Notes under the pieces: generated by a model
What the model saw: the letters and a program-made list of their open reading frames with translations, nothing else
Told to the model about the DNA's origin: nothing
Database searches by the model: none
In this document: positions 25,330-33,609 of the stretch, piece after piece
How the letters are laid out: every line of letters begins with the position of its first letter
Numbering within the stretch: the first letter of the stretch is position 1
NCBI GenBank assembly: GCA_013362785.1
Contig: JABFVM010000520.1
Coordinates: 1-33,834, forward strand
DNA: 33,834 nucleotides
Source of the DNA: Streptomyces sp.
Lineage (GTDB): Bacteria > Actinomycetota > Actinomycetes > Streptomycetales > Streptomycetaceae
Direction: 5' to 3'
Made by a program: the position numbers and the translations under genes

Positions 25330-26094
25330 ATGTCCAAGCCGCCTGAGCGAGAGAACGGTACGTACGGGGCGAGGCCGCCGAACGTGTACCACCCGCAGGC
25401 CGAGCCGTCCCCGGTGTACGACGCGTACGCCGACCCCGCGGCCGCCCATGGGTGGCAGAACGCATACGACGAGACGACCGAGCTGCCTCTGGTGGCAGGT
25501 GGGGCGGATGGTGCCCATGAGCACCGCGGCGTCGGCGGCGCCCCTGCTGCCGACGGTGGCTACGACTATGTCTACGAGGACGGCTACGACTACGGCGACG
25601 ACCATGGCGCGGGACGTGGCGGCCGCCGCAGCCACCGAGGCCGGCACCAGCCCGGCGTCTGGCGTTCGCGGCGCGCGGCGGTGACCGCCGGTCTGGTGGG
25701 GGCGGTGTCGTTGGGTGCGCTGGTGGCCGGCTTCTCCCTGTCCGGGGCCTCCTCGCCGGGTGGCGCGAAGACCAAGGACGACCGTACGTCCATGACGACC
25801 GGCGACTCGCCGGTGTCGGGGGCGCCCTCCGTGAGTTCCTCGGCCGGTGCCCTCCGGTCCGGGTCCGAAGACACCGCTCCGTCGCGAACCACGTCGCCGA
25901 GCGTCTCCGCGAGCCCGCCCGCGTCGGACGACTCCGACTCCGACCCCGACTCCGCCGCCGACTCCGACGACGAGCCCTCGGCCGACCCGACGGCCACGAG
26001 CGCGCCCCCCTCCACACCCACCACCGCAACCGCGCCGGGCAACTCGGACGACAAGCCGGGACGGGGGCAGGGCAACACCAAGAAGCCGGGTTGA
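25330..26094 (+). CDS. Single-pass membrane protein with Ser/Asp-rich extracellular tail, 254 aa
   Basis: The disordered N-terminal half has Tyr/Asp/Gly-rich repeats (DYVYEDGYDYGDDHG) and a basic patch before one membrane segment (about residues 115-138, AAVTAGLVGAVSLGALVAGFSLSG). The outer half is low-complexity Ser/Asp/Thr/Pro, including a run of SD dipeptides, and ends in GKxKKPG-like basic residues. By charge, the N-terminus is inside and the tail outside. I recognise no domain. ATG 25330 has no convincing Shine-Dalgarno. It ends facing the remnant gene at 26119. Possible roles are a wall-spanning or cation-binding stalk; both are guesses. Confidence 0.75.
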   Translation: MSKPPERENGTYGARPPNVYHPQAEPSPVYDAYADPAAAHGWQNAYDETTELPLVAGGADGAHEHRGVGGAPAADGGYDYVYEDGYDYGDDHGAGRGGRRSHRGRHQPGVWRSRRAAVTAGLVGAVSLGALVAGFSLSGASSPGGAKTKDDRTSMTTGDSPVSGAPSVSSSAGALRSGSEDTAPSRTTSPSVSASPPASDDSDSDPDSAADSDDEPSADPTATSAPPSTPTTATAPGNSDDKPGRGQGNTKKPG

Positions 26095-26118
26095 AGACCG
26101 GGCGGGTGGGGATAGCAC

Positions 26119-26250
26119 TCAGAACGTGAAGCGCTTGGCGACTGCCCGCACGACGTCGGTCTTGGCGACCTGCAGGGCGAACCCTTCGCTGCCGTCCGGG
26201 GCGGGCTTGGCGTATCGAGGCGGGACACGACGGCGCCATTTGGCGGGGGC
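26119..26250 (-). pseudogene. C-terminal remnant of an unidentified gene
   Basis: About 43 codons at the end of a minus-strand frame read KWRRRVPPRYAKPAPDGSEG, then FALQVAKTDVVRAVAKRFTF and stop. Third positions are almost all G or C, so this was real coding sequence. Upstream of about 26250 the frame stays open only because it runs antisense to the RHS fragment, where its composition no longer looks like protein. The 5' part appears to have been lost at the same breakpoint that truncated the RHS gene. I do not recognise the family. Confidence 0.55.
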
Positions 26251-26289
26251 GAGGTTTCCGCGAAGCGCCGGGAGGGGCAACGACCGCCT

Positions 26290-27224
26290 CCCGATCCGGA
26301 ACTCACCGCGCCAGACATCGCCAGGGATCTCCGTGACGGCGTCCACTTCCTGCTCTCGGACCACCAGGGCGCGGCCGAGCTCGCAGTCGACCCCACGACG
26401 GGCACCACGACGCGGCGCCGCACGAACCCGTTCGGCCTCGTCCGTGACGACTCGACGTCGTCCCCGGCGGGCTGGGTCGACGACAAGGGCTTCGTGGGCG
26501 GCACGATCCAGCAGTCCACGGGCCTGACGACGCTCGGGGCACGCGAGTACGACGCGGACACGGGCCGTTTCATCTCGGCCGACCCGATCATCGACTACGA
26601 CGACCCGCAGCAGATCAACGGTTACGCGTACGCCAACAACAGCCCGGTCACCTTCAGCGATGCCACGGGCCTCAGGCTCGCGGACTGCGAGGGAGGCTGG
26701 CAGGAGTGCGGGCCGTGGCCCACGGCTCCGGTCACCGACACCAGCGACGGCACGGGCGACAACGGCGGCACGGGCAAGGGGACCACCTACACACCGGCCC
26801 AGGCCAAGGCGGACGAAGCCCGGGCCAAGGAGGACGCGGCCAAGAAGCGGGCGATCGCCATCGCCAAGGAGCTCGGCGCGATCATCGCCGACGAGCTGGG
26901 GATCACCGACACGCTGGACTGTTTCACCACCGGAGCTCTCGGCTCGTGCGGAGCCACGGCGGTCAACGTCGTCACGTCGCTGATCGGCGGTGGCCCTCTC
27001 GGCCGGCTTATCGGGAAGTACGGGTGGCGCCTCGACAAGGCGGCCGCTGTGGGCAAGCGGATCGTCGGGCTGGGCAAGAAGCTGTGGGACGACTTCAAGG
27101 GCTGGCGGAAGAGCAAGAAGGCCGCTGACAGAGCGGAGGAGGCAGCTGAGGAATGCAATGGCTTCATGCCGCACACCAAGGTTCTGATGGCCGACGGCAC
27201 CACCAAGGACATCAAGGATGTCGA
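26290..27224 (+). pseudogene. Truncated RHS-family polymorphic toxin with start of a HINT domain
   Basis: The frame carries the C-terminal RHS core: VHFLLSDHQGAAELAVD from 26341, GTIQQSTGLTTLGAREYDAD, GRFISADPIIDY and DPQQINGYAYANNSPVTFSD, ending near 26670. A linker and helical region follows. Then at Cys (27154-27156) comes CNGFMPHTKVLMADGTTKD, the opening of a polymorphic-toxin HINT autoprocessing domain. Only about 24 HINT residues remain of a usual 120-plus, and no toxin domain follows. At the 5' end there is no N-terminus, no secretion domain and no RHS repeats, and a TAG closes the frame at 26113. The 3' limit is approximate. It is a non-functional remnant of a secreted contact-dependent or similar toxin. 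Confidence 0.82.
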
Positions 27225-27246
27225 TAGGAGAGCTGCGAGGACTCAA

Positions 27247-28122
27247 ATGGCCGGCGAAATGAGCATGGAGCTGATCATCAGCCCTCGCGGCGAGCGCGTC
27301 CGAGAGGAGTTGGCGGACGCAGCTGCCTGGAGTCCGTATGCGGCGGAGCTGCGCCAAGTGCTCGGATTGGCGATCGAGAAGAGTGGCGCCGACTTCCTGG
27401 AGGTCGGTGAGCTGCTGGTGAGTGAACCCCTTCCCGACAGGCACCTCGGCCTTTTCAACGGTGTGGAGGTCCAGCCTCCGCAAGCGATTGATCTCGTCGA
27501 GGGAATGGCAGCCGGACGTGGGCCGTATTGTCGGCTTTCTGCCCCGGGGCGGCTTCTGATCGAGTCGGGATGGGACGGGGCTGTACACCTCTACACAACA
27601 CGAGCGGCAGCCGCAGAACTGGCGGGGCTCCACGGCCAGGATGTGATTCCCCAGTGGCGCGACGCAAGTCCTGAATCCGCGGAAGTCTCGAACCCCGTCG
27701 ATGCTGTCGCGGACGAGAGTTTCTGGGCGTCTGTGGCGGAGCTCTCCGAGCGCCTCACCCTGTTGTGCGAGCGCTGGGCCCACGGCGCTTACGGGTGCAG
27801 ATGGTTCCGCGTGACTCGGGAGAATGCAGCCGAACTGGCTGGACTCGTGAGGCCACGCTCACTGGTCTGCGTGGCTACCGAGCCGGAGCTGCACCCCAGG
27901 CCCGAACTGCTGGAGGACGACTTCACCGCCTTCGTAGCCCCGTTGGCGCCAGGCGAGTTGGTCTACCGGGCCTACCCCGGTGGCGCCGATACGCTCTCCG
28001 AGGTCAAGGGTGAGGGTTTCTCGCTCATGCTGGCGGACAGCGTGATGGGCGCTCGGTGTGCCGTGGTGCCGGACTCGGACGGGGTGAACAGGGCGCAGTG
28101 GGAGAGCCCAGGGGAACCGTAG
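27247..28122 (+). CDS. Putative orphan immunity protein of the deleted RHS toxin, 291 aa
   Basis: ATG 27247 has GCGAGG six bases upstream and begins just past the HINT break, in frame with the RHS remnant. A fused product of about 670 residues is possible, but independent initiation is better supported. The protein is acidic and soluble with no signal or membrane segment, as expected for a cytosolic immunity protein. Two stretches look alike: SGWDGAVHLYTTRAAAAELAGL and GCRWFRVTRENAAELAGL, which suggests a duplicated module. Codon use is less G/C-biased than its neighbours (TTG, CGA, AGT, TAT, CAA, ATT), a sign of transfer. I do not recognise the family. The immunity role rests on position alone. 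Confidence 0.7.
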   Translation: MAGEMSMELIISPRGERVREELADAAAWSPYAAELRQVLGLAIEKSGADFLEVGELLVSEPLPDRHLGLFNGVEVQPPQAIDLVEGMAAGRGPYCRLSAPGRLLIESGWDGAVHLYTTRAAAAELAGLHGQDVIPQWRDASPESAEVSNPVDAVADESFWASVAELSERLTLLCERWAHGAYGCRWFRVTRENAAELAGLVRPRSLVCVATEPELHPRPELLEDDFTAFVAPLAPGELVYRAYPGGADTLSEVKGEGFSLMLADSVMGARCAVVPDSDGVNRAQWESPGEP

Positions 28123-28314
28123 TCCGCAGCCGAGTGGCTGAACTCGATCAGGTGCGCCCCTGGTGAGGTGGTCTCCGGGACCGCGTGAGCCCGGGGTGTG
28201 CCGACTGTGGTGATCTCACCCCCCCTCGTGAACGTCCTGCGCCGCTCCCCCAACACCCCCGTCCCCGCGTGATAGGGAAACCCCTACGGCGCGAACTCAC
28301 CAGTAATCAAGTCC

Positions 28315-28343
28315 TTGTTCACACCCCCCTCCTGCGTGAGAAT
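28315..28343 (+). promoter_or_regulatory. Candidate promoter of the secreted protease gene
   Basis: TTGTTC (28315-28320), a 17-bp C-rich spacer, then GAGAAT (28338-28343) resembles a housekeeping-type promoter. Transcription would start near 28350, about 60 bases before the ATG. Confidence 0.45.
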
Positions 28344-28360
28344 GCGCATGACAAACGCGC

Positions 28361-28387
28361 GGGTGACCGGAGATTCTTCGGTCACCC
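28361..28387 (+). promoter_or_regulatory. Inverted repeat/leader hairpin before the protease gene
   Basis: GGGTGACCG-N9-CGGTCACCC is a perfect 9-bp dyad ending about 10 bases before the GAGGGG Shine-Dalgarno. It can be an operator or a 5'-leader stem-loop that stabilises the message or limits ribosome access. Confidence 0.6.
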
Positions 28388-28410
28388 CCTTCGTATGAGG
28401 GGACCCCCAC

Positions 28411-29343
28411 ATGAGAAAACCTCTCGGTGCCGCCCTCCTCGCCCTGGCAATAGCCGGGGCCGGCGCCGCACCCGCGATCGCGGCTCCCGTGGACTCTGCC
28501 GATTCCTTCGGCAAGAGCGCGGACGCGGGATCGGTCACGTCGGTGGTCAATGACACCGTCGCCTCCACCGCGGACACCCTCGGCCAGGTCCTGAACAGCC
28601 CCAAGGTCAAGGCCGTCAACTTCGCGGGCACCGTCGCGCTCAGCAACTGTTCCGGCTCCGTCGTCCGTTTCCCGGACTCGGAGGACAACGACCCGGCCCT
28701 GGTCATGACCAACGGCCACTGTCTGGAGACCGGCATGCCGGGCCCCGGCGAGGTCGTGGTCGACCGGGCCTCCAGCCGTACGTTCACGCTGCTCAACTCT
28801 TCGGGCAGCCGGGCCGGCACGCTGCGCGCCAGCAAGATCGCTTACGGGACGATGACCGACACGGACGTCGCCTTCTACCAACTCACCACCACGTACGCGC
28901 AGATCAAGAGCTCGTACAACATCAACCCGCTCACGGTGGCCGACACCCACCCGGTCAAGGGCACCGCCATCACCGTCGCCTCCGGCTACTGGAAGCGGCT
29001 GTACAACTGCAACATCGACGGGTTCGCCTACCAGCTCAAGGAAGGCGACTGGACCTTCAAGGACTCGGTCCGCTACACCTCCGCCTGCAACACCATCGGC
29101 GGCACCTCCGGCTCCCCCGTCATCGACCAGGCCACCAACAAGGTCGTCGCCGTCAACAACACCGGCAACGAGGACGGCCAGCGCTGCACGGTCAACAACC
29201 CGTGCGAGGTCGACGAGAGCGGCAACGTCACCGTTCGCCAGGGCATCAACTACGCCCAGGAGACCTACCAGATCCCCGCCTGCTTCGGCGTCGACAACAA
29301 GCTCGACCTGAACGCGAGCGGCTGCGTGCTCCCCAAGCCGTAA
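28411..29343 (+). CDS. Secreted trypsin-like (S1) serine protease, 310 aa
   Basis: The signal peptide MRKPLGAALLALAIAGAGAA ends with an AIA|AP-type cleavage site at about residues 24-25, followed by a propeptide-like stretch. The catalytic triad is visible: His103 (MTNGHC), Asp152 (MTDTDVAFY) and Ser233 (GGTSGSP, the GDSGGP equivalent). Several Cys residues could form disulfides (NCSG...GHC, YNC...SAC). ATG 28411 has GAGGGGA about eight bases upstream. It should be an extracellular protease. The S1 pocket preference cannot be judged here. It is monocistronic, with a leader hairpin and its own promoter. Confidence 0.93.
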   Translation: MRKPLGAALLALAIAGAGAAPAIAAPVDSADSFGKSADAGSVTSVVNDTVASTADTLGQVLNSPKVKAVNFAGTVALSNCSGSVVRFPDSEDNDPALVMTNGHCLETGMPGPGEVVVDRASSRTFTLLNSSGSRAGTLRASKIAYGTMTDTDVAFYQLTTTYAQIKSSYNINPLTVADTHPVKGTAITVASGYWKRLYNCNIDGFAYQLKEGDWTFKDSVRYTSACNTIGGTSGSPVIDQATNKVVAVNNTGNEDGQRCTVNNPCEVDESGNVTVRQGINYAQETYQIPACFGVDNKLDLNASGCVLPKP

Positions 29344-29380
29344 CCACGGCCCGACGGGCGGGCGGCCCCCAGGTCACCGA

Positions 29381-29400
29381 GATCGATCACCGTGTCGATC
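29381..29400. terminator. Weak inverted repeat between convergent genes
   Basis: GATCGA-N8-TCGATC lies in the 55-bp gap between the protease and D-aminoacylase stops and overlaps the latter's stop codon. The stem is modest, so termination is doubtful. Confidence 0.25.
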
Positions 29401-31024
29401 ACTGTGGTGTCCTGCGGACCGCCCGCCCTGCCAGTTCATCCGTCCGGCGCCCGTCCTCGATCACGAACCGGCCGTCGACGAGCACATACGGAATGCCCGT
29501 GGGGAGCTTCCTCGGCTCCTCGAAGGTCGAACCCGCCGCCACCGTGCGCGGGTCGAACAGCACCAGGTCCGCCCGATGGCCCTCGCGGACCAGCCCCCGG
29601 TCCGGCAGCCGCAGCCGCGCCGCCGGGCGCGAGGTCAGATGGGCCACGCACTCCTCCAGGGACAGGATCCCCAACTCCCGTACGTAGTGGCCGAGATAGT
29701 GCGGGAACGTGCCGTACGCGCGCGGATGCGGCTTGGTGCCCTGCAGGATGCCGTCCGAGCCGCCCGTGTGGACGCGGTGCCGCATGATCTCCCGCACGTT
29801 CTCCTCGTGGCCGACGTGCTGGAGGATCGTCGAGCCCAGCCGGTCCGCCAGGAGCAGGTGCCGGGCGGTGACCCAGGGGGCCTCGCCGCGCGCGTCCGCC
29901 GACTGCTGGACCGTACGGCCGACGAAGTCCCCGAGCGCCGGGTCGCTCACCCCCGAGATCTCGATGGTGTCCCACTCGATGGGCACGCCGTGGCAGCCGT
30001 CCGCGCCGATGACCTCCATGTGGTGGCGGATGCGCTCGGCCGTCCCCTCGTCCGACAGTCGCGCCAGGATCGCCTCGGGCCCGCCCTCGCTCGCCCAGCT
30101 CGGCAGCATGGCGACCAGCGTCGTGCAGCCGGGTGTGTAGGGGTAGGTGTCGAGGCTGATGTCCGCCCCTTCGATGAGCGCCTTGTCCAGCAGGGAGAGC
30201 AGCTCCGGCGCCCGGCCCTTGTTCACGCCGAAGTTCATGGTGGCGTGGGCCAGATGGAGGGAGCAGCCCGCTTCCCTCGTCAGGGCCACCATCTCCTCGT
30301 ACGCCTGAAGCGCCCCGGCCCCGTAGGAGCGGTGGTGCGGGCAGTAGTAGCCGCCGTACGACGCCACGACCCGGCACAGTTCGGTCAGCTCGGCGTCCTT
30401 GGCGTACATGCCCGGCGTGTACGTCAGCCCCGACGACATGCCGACCGCGCCCTGCTCCATGCCCTCCGCGACCAGCCGCCGCATCCGGTCGAGCTCGTCC
30501 GGCGTCGCCGCCCGGTCCTCCCAGCCGACGGCGAGCGCACGGACCGTCCCCTGGGGGATGAGGTACGCCGCGTTCACGGCGATGCCCCGGCCGTCGAAAC
30601 CGCGGTCGAGCCGGTCCAGGAACTCGCCGACCGTCCGCCAGTCGAAGTCGATGTCGTCACCGGAGCCGTTCCAGCCGGTGATCGCGCGGCGGACCTCGGC
30701 GAGCGTGCGGTCGTCCACGGGCGCGTACGACAGCCCGTCCTGGCCGATGACTTCGAGCGTGACCCCCTGCGCTGCCTTCGCGCTGTGGTCGGGGTCCCGC
30801 AGCAGCGCCAGGTCGCTGTGGGCGTGCATGTCGATGAAGCCGGGGGAGAGGATGAGGCCCTCGGCGTCCAACTCCCGCCGCGCCTCGGGCCGTTGGCAGC
30901 CTGCCGCGGCCGCCTCCTGGACGATCGACACGATCCGGCCGCCGTCCACGACCACATCGGCGCGGTAGGAGGGACCGCCGCTGCCGTCCACGACCTCCGC
31001 GTCCCGGATGACGAGTTCTTCCAC
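29399..31024 (-). CDS. N-acyl-D-amino-acid deacylase (D-aminoacylase), 541 aa
   Basis: This is an amidohydrolase-superfamily enzyme that releases D-amino acids from N-acyl forms. The first block [14 protein letters not shown] is the family start. [10 protein letters not shown] carries the metal-binding Hx[10 protein letters not shown] and [11 protein letters not shown] supply further His residues, and [11 protein letters not shown] carries the catalytic Asp. C-terminal [10 protein letters not shown] and [15 protein letters not shown] are standard beta-sandwich ends. Start: GTG 31024 sits about eight bases after AGGGGG, while GTG 31033 is too close. The start is 14 bp from the end of the deaminase gene, so the two are one operon for D-amino-acid use or recycling. 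Confidence 0.92.
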   Translation of the reverse strand: MEELVIRDAEVVDGSGGPSYRADVVVDGGRIVSIVQEAAAAGCQRPEARRELDAEGLILSPGFIDMHAHSDLALLRDPDHSAKAAQGVTLEVIGQDGLSYAPVDDRTLAEVRRAITGWNGSGDDIDFDWRTVGEFLDRLDRGFDGRGIAVNAAYLIPQGTVRALAVGWEDRAATPDELDRMRRLVAEGMEQGAVGMSSGLTYTPGMYAKDAELTELCRVVASYGGYYCPHHRSYGAGALQAYEEMVALTREAGCSLHLAHATMNFGVNKGRAPELLSLLDKALIEGADISLDTYPYTPGCTTLVAMLPSWASEGGPEAILARLSDEGTAERIRHHMEVIGADGCHGVPIEWDTIEISGVSDPALGDFVGRTVQQSADARGEAPWVTARHLLLADRLGSTILQHVGHEENVREIMRHRVHTGGSDGILQGTKPHPRAYGTFPHYLGHYVRELGILSLEECVAHLTSRPAARLRLPDRGLVREGHRADLVLFDPRTVAAGSTFEEPRKLPTGIPYVLVDGRFVIEDGRRTDELAGRAVRRTPQ

Positions 31025-31038
31025 GACCGCCACCCCCT

Positions 31039-32310
31039 CTAGAAGAACGTGCGGATGTAGTCGACGACCGTCCCGTCCGCCTCCGCGACCGGGATCAGCT
31101 GCCACTTGTCGAACGACGTGCACGGATGGGACAGCCCCAGCCCGAGCCAGTCCCCGACCTCCAGATCCGCCTCCTCGGTCGTGCGCAGCCACGCGTGCTG
31201 GTCGGACAGCGCGGTCACCGAGATTCCGGTGGCCGGCCGCTCGGCGCCGCCGCGCCGGACCACCTGGGCGAACGGCAGATCGAGGTCGTACGCCGCGTCC
31301 CGCTTGCCCGCGTTGACGAAGGCCTGGTCGGCGGTGGGGCGGGAGACGACCTGGGTCCAGAGGCGGAAGGCCGGTTCGAGGGCACCCTCCTGAGGGACCC
31401 GATTGAAAGGGGTCAGCTTGCGGTAGTGGCCGTCGTCGTGCGAGACGTAGGCGCCGGAGCGCAGCAACTTCAGTACGGGGACGGAGAGTTCGGGGATCTC
31501 GGCGAACACCTCGGCCACCGCGTCGAACCAGGCGCTGCCGCCCGCGCTCACGACGATCTCCTCCAGCCCCGCGAACCGCCCCGCCTTGTCGAACTCCACG
31601 GCGAGAGCGACCAGCCGCCGCAGCCAGGCGTGCACCCGCTCGGGGTTCGCCTGCGGGACCTCGCCCTCGTAGCCCGCGACACCGACCAGCCGCAGCGTCG
31701 GCACGGAGGACACCGCGTCCGCGACCGCCGCGCACTCCGCCTCCGTACGGACGCCGGTACGGGCGCCGTCACCGGCGGCGAGCTCCACGACGACGTCCAG
31801 CGGGCGGGTGGCCCCGGCACTTCGCAGCGCCGCGTCCATCAGCTCCACGCCGCGCACGGAGTCGACGTAACAGACGAGGCGGAAGTCGTCGTCGGCGGCC
31901 AGCTCACCGGCGATCCAGCGCAGGGCGGCCGGGTCCACGAGTTCGTTCGCGAGGAAGACCCGCTCGATGCCGTACGCCCGGGCCACCCGCACCTGGTGCG
32001 GTACGGCGAGCGTGATGCCCCAGGCGCCGTGCTCGATCTGCCGCTGGAACAGCTGGGGCGCCATGGAGGTCTTGCCGTGCGGGGCGAAGGCGAGGCCGTG
32101 GCGGGCGGCGTACGTCTCCATCAGGTCGAGGTTGTGCTCCAGTCGCTCGGCGGAGAGCGCGAGCACGGGCGTGGCGAAACCGTCGGTGAAGAGGTTGCGG
32201 CGCTGGGCGGCGAGTTCGGTGACGGTGAGGCCGTCGGCGTCCGGGGGGAGGCCCTTGAAGCGGTGGTCGACGCGTTCCTCGGCCAGGCGGGCGAGCGCCT
32301 CGTTGCTCAT
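31039..32310 (-). CDS. DSD1/D-threonine-aldolase-fold PLP enzyme (amino acid deaminase), 423 aa
   Basis: The alanine-racemase-like PLP barrel begins after residue 40 with [17 protein letters not shown]. Lys80 in [11 protein letters not shown] is the Schiff-base residue. The C-terminal [11 protein letters not shown] contains the His/Cys pair that binds zinc in D-serine dehydratase (DSD1) relatives, which favours a D-serine or D-threonine dehydratase-like lyase over a racemase. ATG 32310 has GGGAGG five bases upstream. It is the first gene of a two-gene operon with D-aminoacylase, divergent from the PfkB kinase across a shared regulatory region. Confidence 0.9.
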   Translation of the reverse strand: MSNEALARLAEERVDHRFKGLPPDADGLTVTELAAQRRNLFTDGFATPVLALSAERLEHNLDLMETYAARHGLAFAPHGKTSMAPQLFQRQIEHGAWGITLAVPHQVRVARAYGIERVFLANELVDPAALRWIAGELAADDDFRLVCYVDSVRGVELMDAALRSAGATRPLDVVVELAAGDGARTGVRTEAECAAVADAVSSVPTLRLVGVAGYEGEVPQANPERVHAWLRRLVALAVEFDKAGRFAGLEEIVVSAGGSAWFDAVAEVFAEIPELSVPVLKLLRSGAYVSHDDGHYRKLTPFNRVPQEGALEPAFRLWTQVVSRPTADQAFVNAGKRDAAYDLDLPFAQVVRRGGAERPATGISVTALSDQHAWLRTTEEADLEVGDWLGLGLSHPCTSFDKWQLIPVAEADGTVVDYIRTFF

Positions 32311-32331
32311 GGAACCTCCCTGATCTGCGGC

Positions 32332-32348
32332 GTTGCATCTTCTGCAAC
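32332..32348. promoter_or_regulatory. Probable IclR-family operator
   Basis: GTTGCA-TCTTC-TGCAAC is a perfect 6-5-6 palindrome in the 138-bp space between the divergent operons, one of which encodes an IclR regulator. It lies 22 bases upstream of the deaminase start, within reach of promoters in both directions. Confidence 0.65.
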
Positions 32349-32353
32349 ACTCA

Positions 32354-32383
32354 TTGCGTATATCGCTTACCGCTGTCTAACAT
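32354..32383 (+). promoter_or_regulatory. Candidate promoter of the kinase-iclR operon
   Basis: TTGCGT (32354-32359), an 18-bp spacer and TAACAT (32378-32383) fit a housekeeping promoter. The palindrome at 32332-32348 abuts its -35. A minus-strand promoter for the deaminase probably overlaps it. Confidence 0.45.
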
Positions 32384-32448
32384 CTCGGCCAACCAGGGGT
32401 CAACGGAGCCGCCGACCCATCCGCACAAGGTCTGGAGCTACGACGATC

Positions 32449-33609
32449 GTGACCATCACCGGACCCTGCAATGCCCCCGACGTCCTGGACGTCGTCGCGC
32501 TCGGCGAGTCCATGGTCACCTTCCTGCCCACCCGCCCCGGGCGGCTCGCCGATGTGCCGTCGTTCGAGCGGGGGATCGGCGGTGCGGAATCCAACGTCGC
32601 ATGCGCCCTGGCTGCCGCCGGCCACCGCACGAGATGGGTCAGCCGAGTCGGCGCGGACGGGTTCGGTGACCATCTGGTGGAGGCGATCGGGGGCTACGGC
32701 GTCGACGTCTCGGCGGTGCGGCGGGACCCGGTGCGGCCGACGGGCGTGTACTTCCGCACGGCGGGGGACCGGGCCACGGACGCGCATGAGGTGGCGTACT
32801 ACCGGGCGGGGTCGGCGGCGTCGGCGATGTCCGTGGAGAACGTGGACCTGAGCACGGCGCGTTCGGGGCGGGTGCTGCATCTTTCGGGGATCACGGCGGC
32901 GTTGTCGGAGGGATGCCTGGGGTTGATGCGGGAGTTGACGGCTTCTGGAGAGGGGCGCCCGCTGGTCTCGTTCGACGTCAACTACCGGGCGGGGCTGTGG
33001 AGGGACGGCGACGGGCCGGGTGTGCTGCTGGAGCTGGCGCGCGGGGCCGATGTCGTGTTCGTGGGGGAGGACGAGGCGGAGGAGGCGTGGGGGATTTCGG
33101 GGGGACCGGAGGCGGTGCGGGCTGCGTTGCCGGAGCCGGGGGTGTTGGTGGTCAAGCAGGGGGGAGTGGGGGCGACGGTGTTTGGATCGGCTGCGGGTCG
33201 TGGGGGGCTGGTCGCGCAGTTCCCCGCGCCCCTTGGGGCGTCCGACGGGACCGTTTCGCAAGCTGCGAAGGGCGTTCAGTCCGGCCACGTCACCCCAGTC
33301 GCAACACCGCGCACCTTTGTCCCGGCCCTCCGCGTGGACGTCGCCGCAGCGACCGGTGCCGGTGACGCCTTCGCCGCCGGCTTTCTGTCCGCCACCCTGC
33401 GCGGGCTGCCCATACAGGAGCGCCTACGCCACGGTCACCTCTGGGCCGCAGCCGCCCTCACCTCGCCCGGCGACCTCGCCGCACCCCCCGACCGCGACAC
33501 CGCCGACCGCCTGGCCGCCCTGGACGGCGTCGGGTGGGAGAAACTTCGACTCGGCCCCGGCTGGACGCAAGCCGCAGGAAGGGCCGACGAGGAGGTACGT
33601 ACGCCATGA
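32449..33609 (+). CDS. PfkB-family sugar kinase, 2-keto-3-deoxygluconate kinase-like, with in-frame repeat insertion, 386 aa
   Basis: PfkB blocks are DVVALGESMVTFLP at the N-terminus, GGAESNVACALAAAG (signature 1), FDVNYRAGLW and, at the end, ATGAGDAFAAGF with the catalytic Asp306. The pattern fits KDG kinase-type enzymes, though the sugar is uncertain. Residues about 247-290 are abnormal: between VKQGGVGATVF and VDVAAATGAGD the expected short beta-hairpin is replaced by a longer segment. Part of it (GLVAQFPAPLGA) is the translation of a dispersed palindromic repeat. The insertion keeps the frame, so the enzyme may still fold with an enlarged loop. GTG 32449 has GGAG 11 bases upstream. Its stop overlaps the iclR start. 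Confidence 0.88.
   Translation: MTITGPCNAPDVLDVVALGESMVTFLPTRPGRLADVPSFERGIGGAESNVACALAAAGHRTRWVSRVGADGFGDHLVEAIGGYGVDVSAVRRDPVRPTGVYFRTAGDRATDAHEVAYYRAGSAASAMSVENVDLSTARSGRVLHLSGITAALSEGCLGLMRELTASGEGRPLVSFDVNYRAGLWRDGDGPGVLLELARGADVVFVGEDEAEEAWGISGGPEAVRAALPEPGVLVVKQGGVGATVFGSAAGRGGLVAQFPAPLGASDGTVSQAAKGVQSGHVTPVATPRTFVPALRVDVAAATGAGDAFAAGFLSATLRGLPIQERLRHGHLWAAAALTSPGDLAAPPDRDTADRLAALDGVGWEKLRLGPGWTQAAGRADEEVRTP
33206..33241 (-). repeat. Dispersed palindromic repeat, copy 3, inside the kinase gene
   Basis: These 36 bp are identical, in inverted orientation, to 23300-23335, with the hairpin CGCCCC-TT-GGGGCG at 33227-33240. A second perfect dyad TTCGCA-AGC-TGCGAA (33255-33269) follows, as in a multi-hairpin REP-like element. 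It lies wholly within coding sequence. Confidence 0.85.

Noticed and set aside
26250..27783. A 554-residue minus-strand frame covering the RHS region.
   Set aside because: Only its last roughly 43 codons look like real protein. The remainder is antisense to recognisable RHS and to the putative immunity gene.
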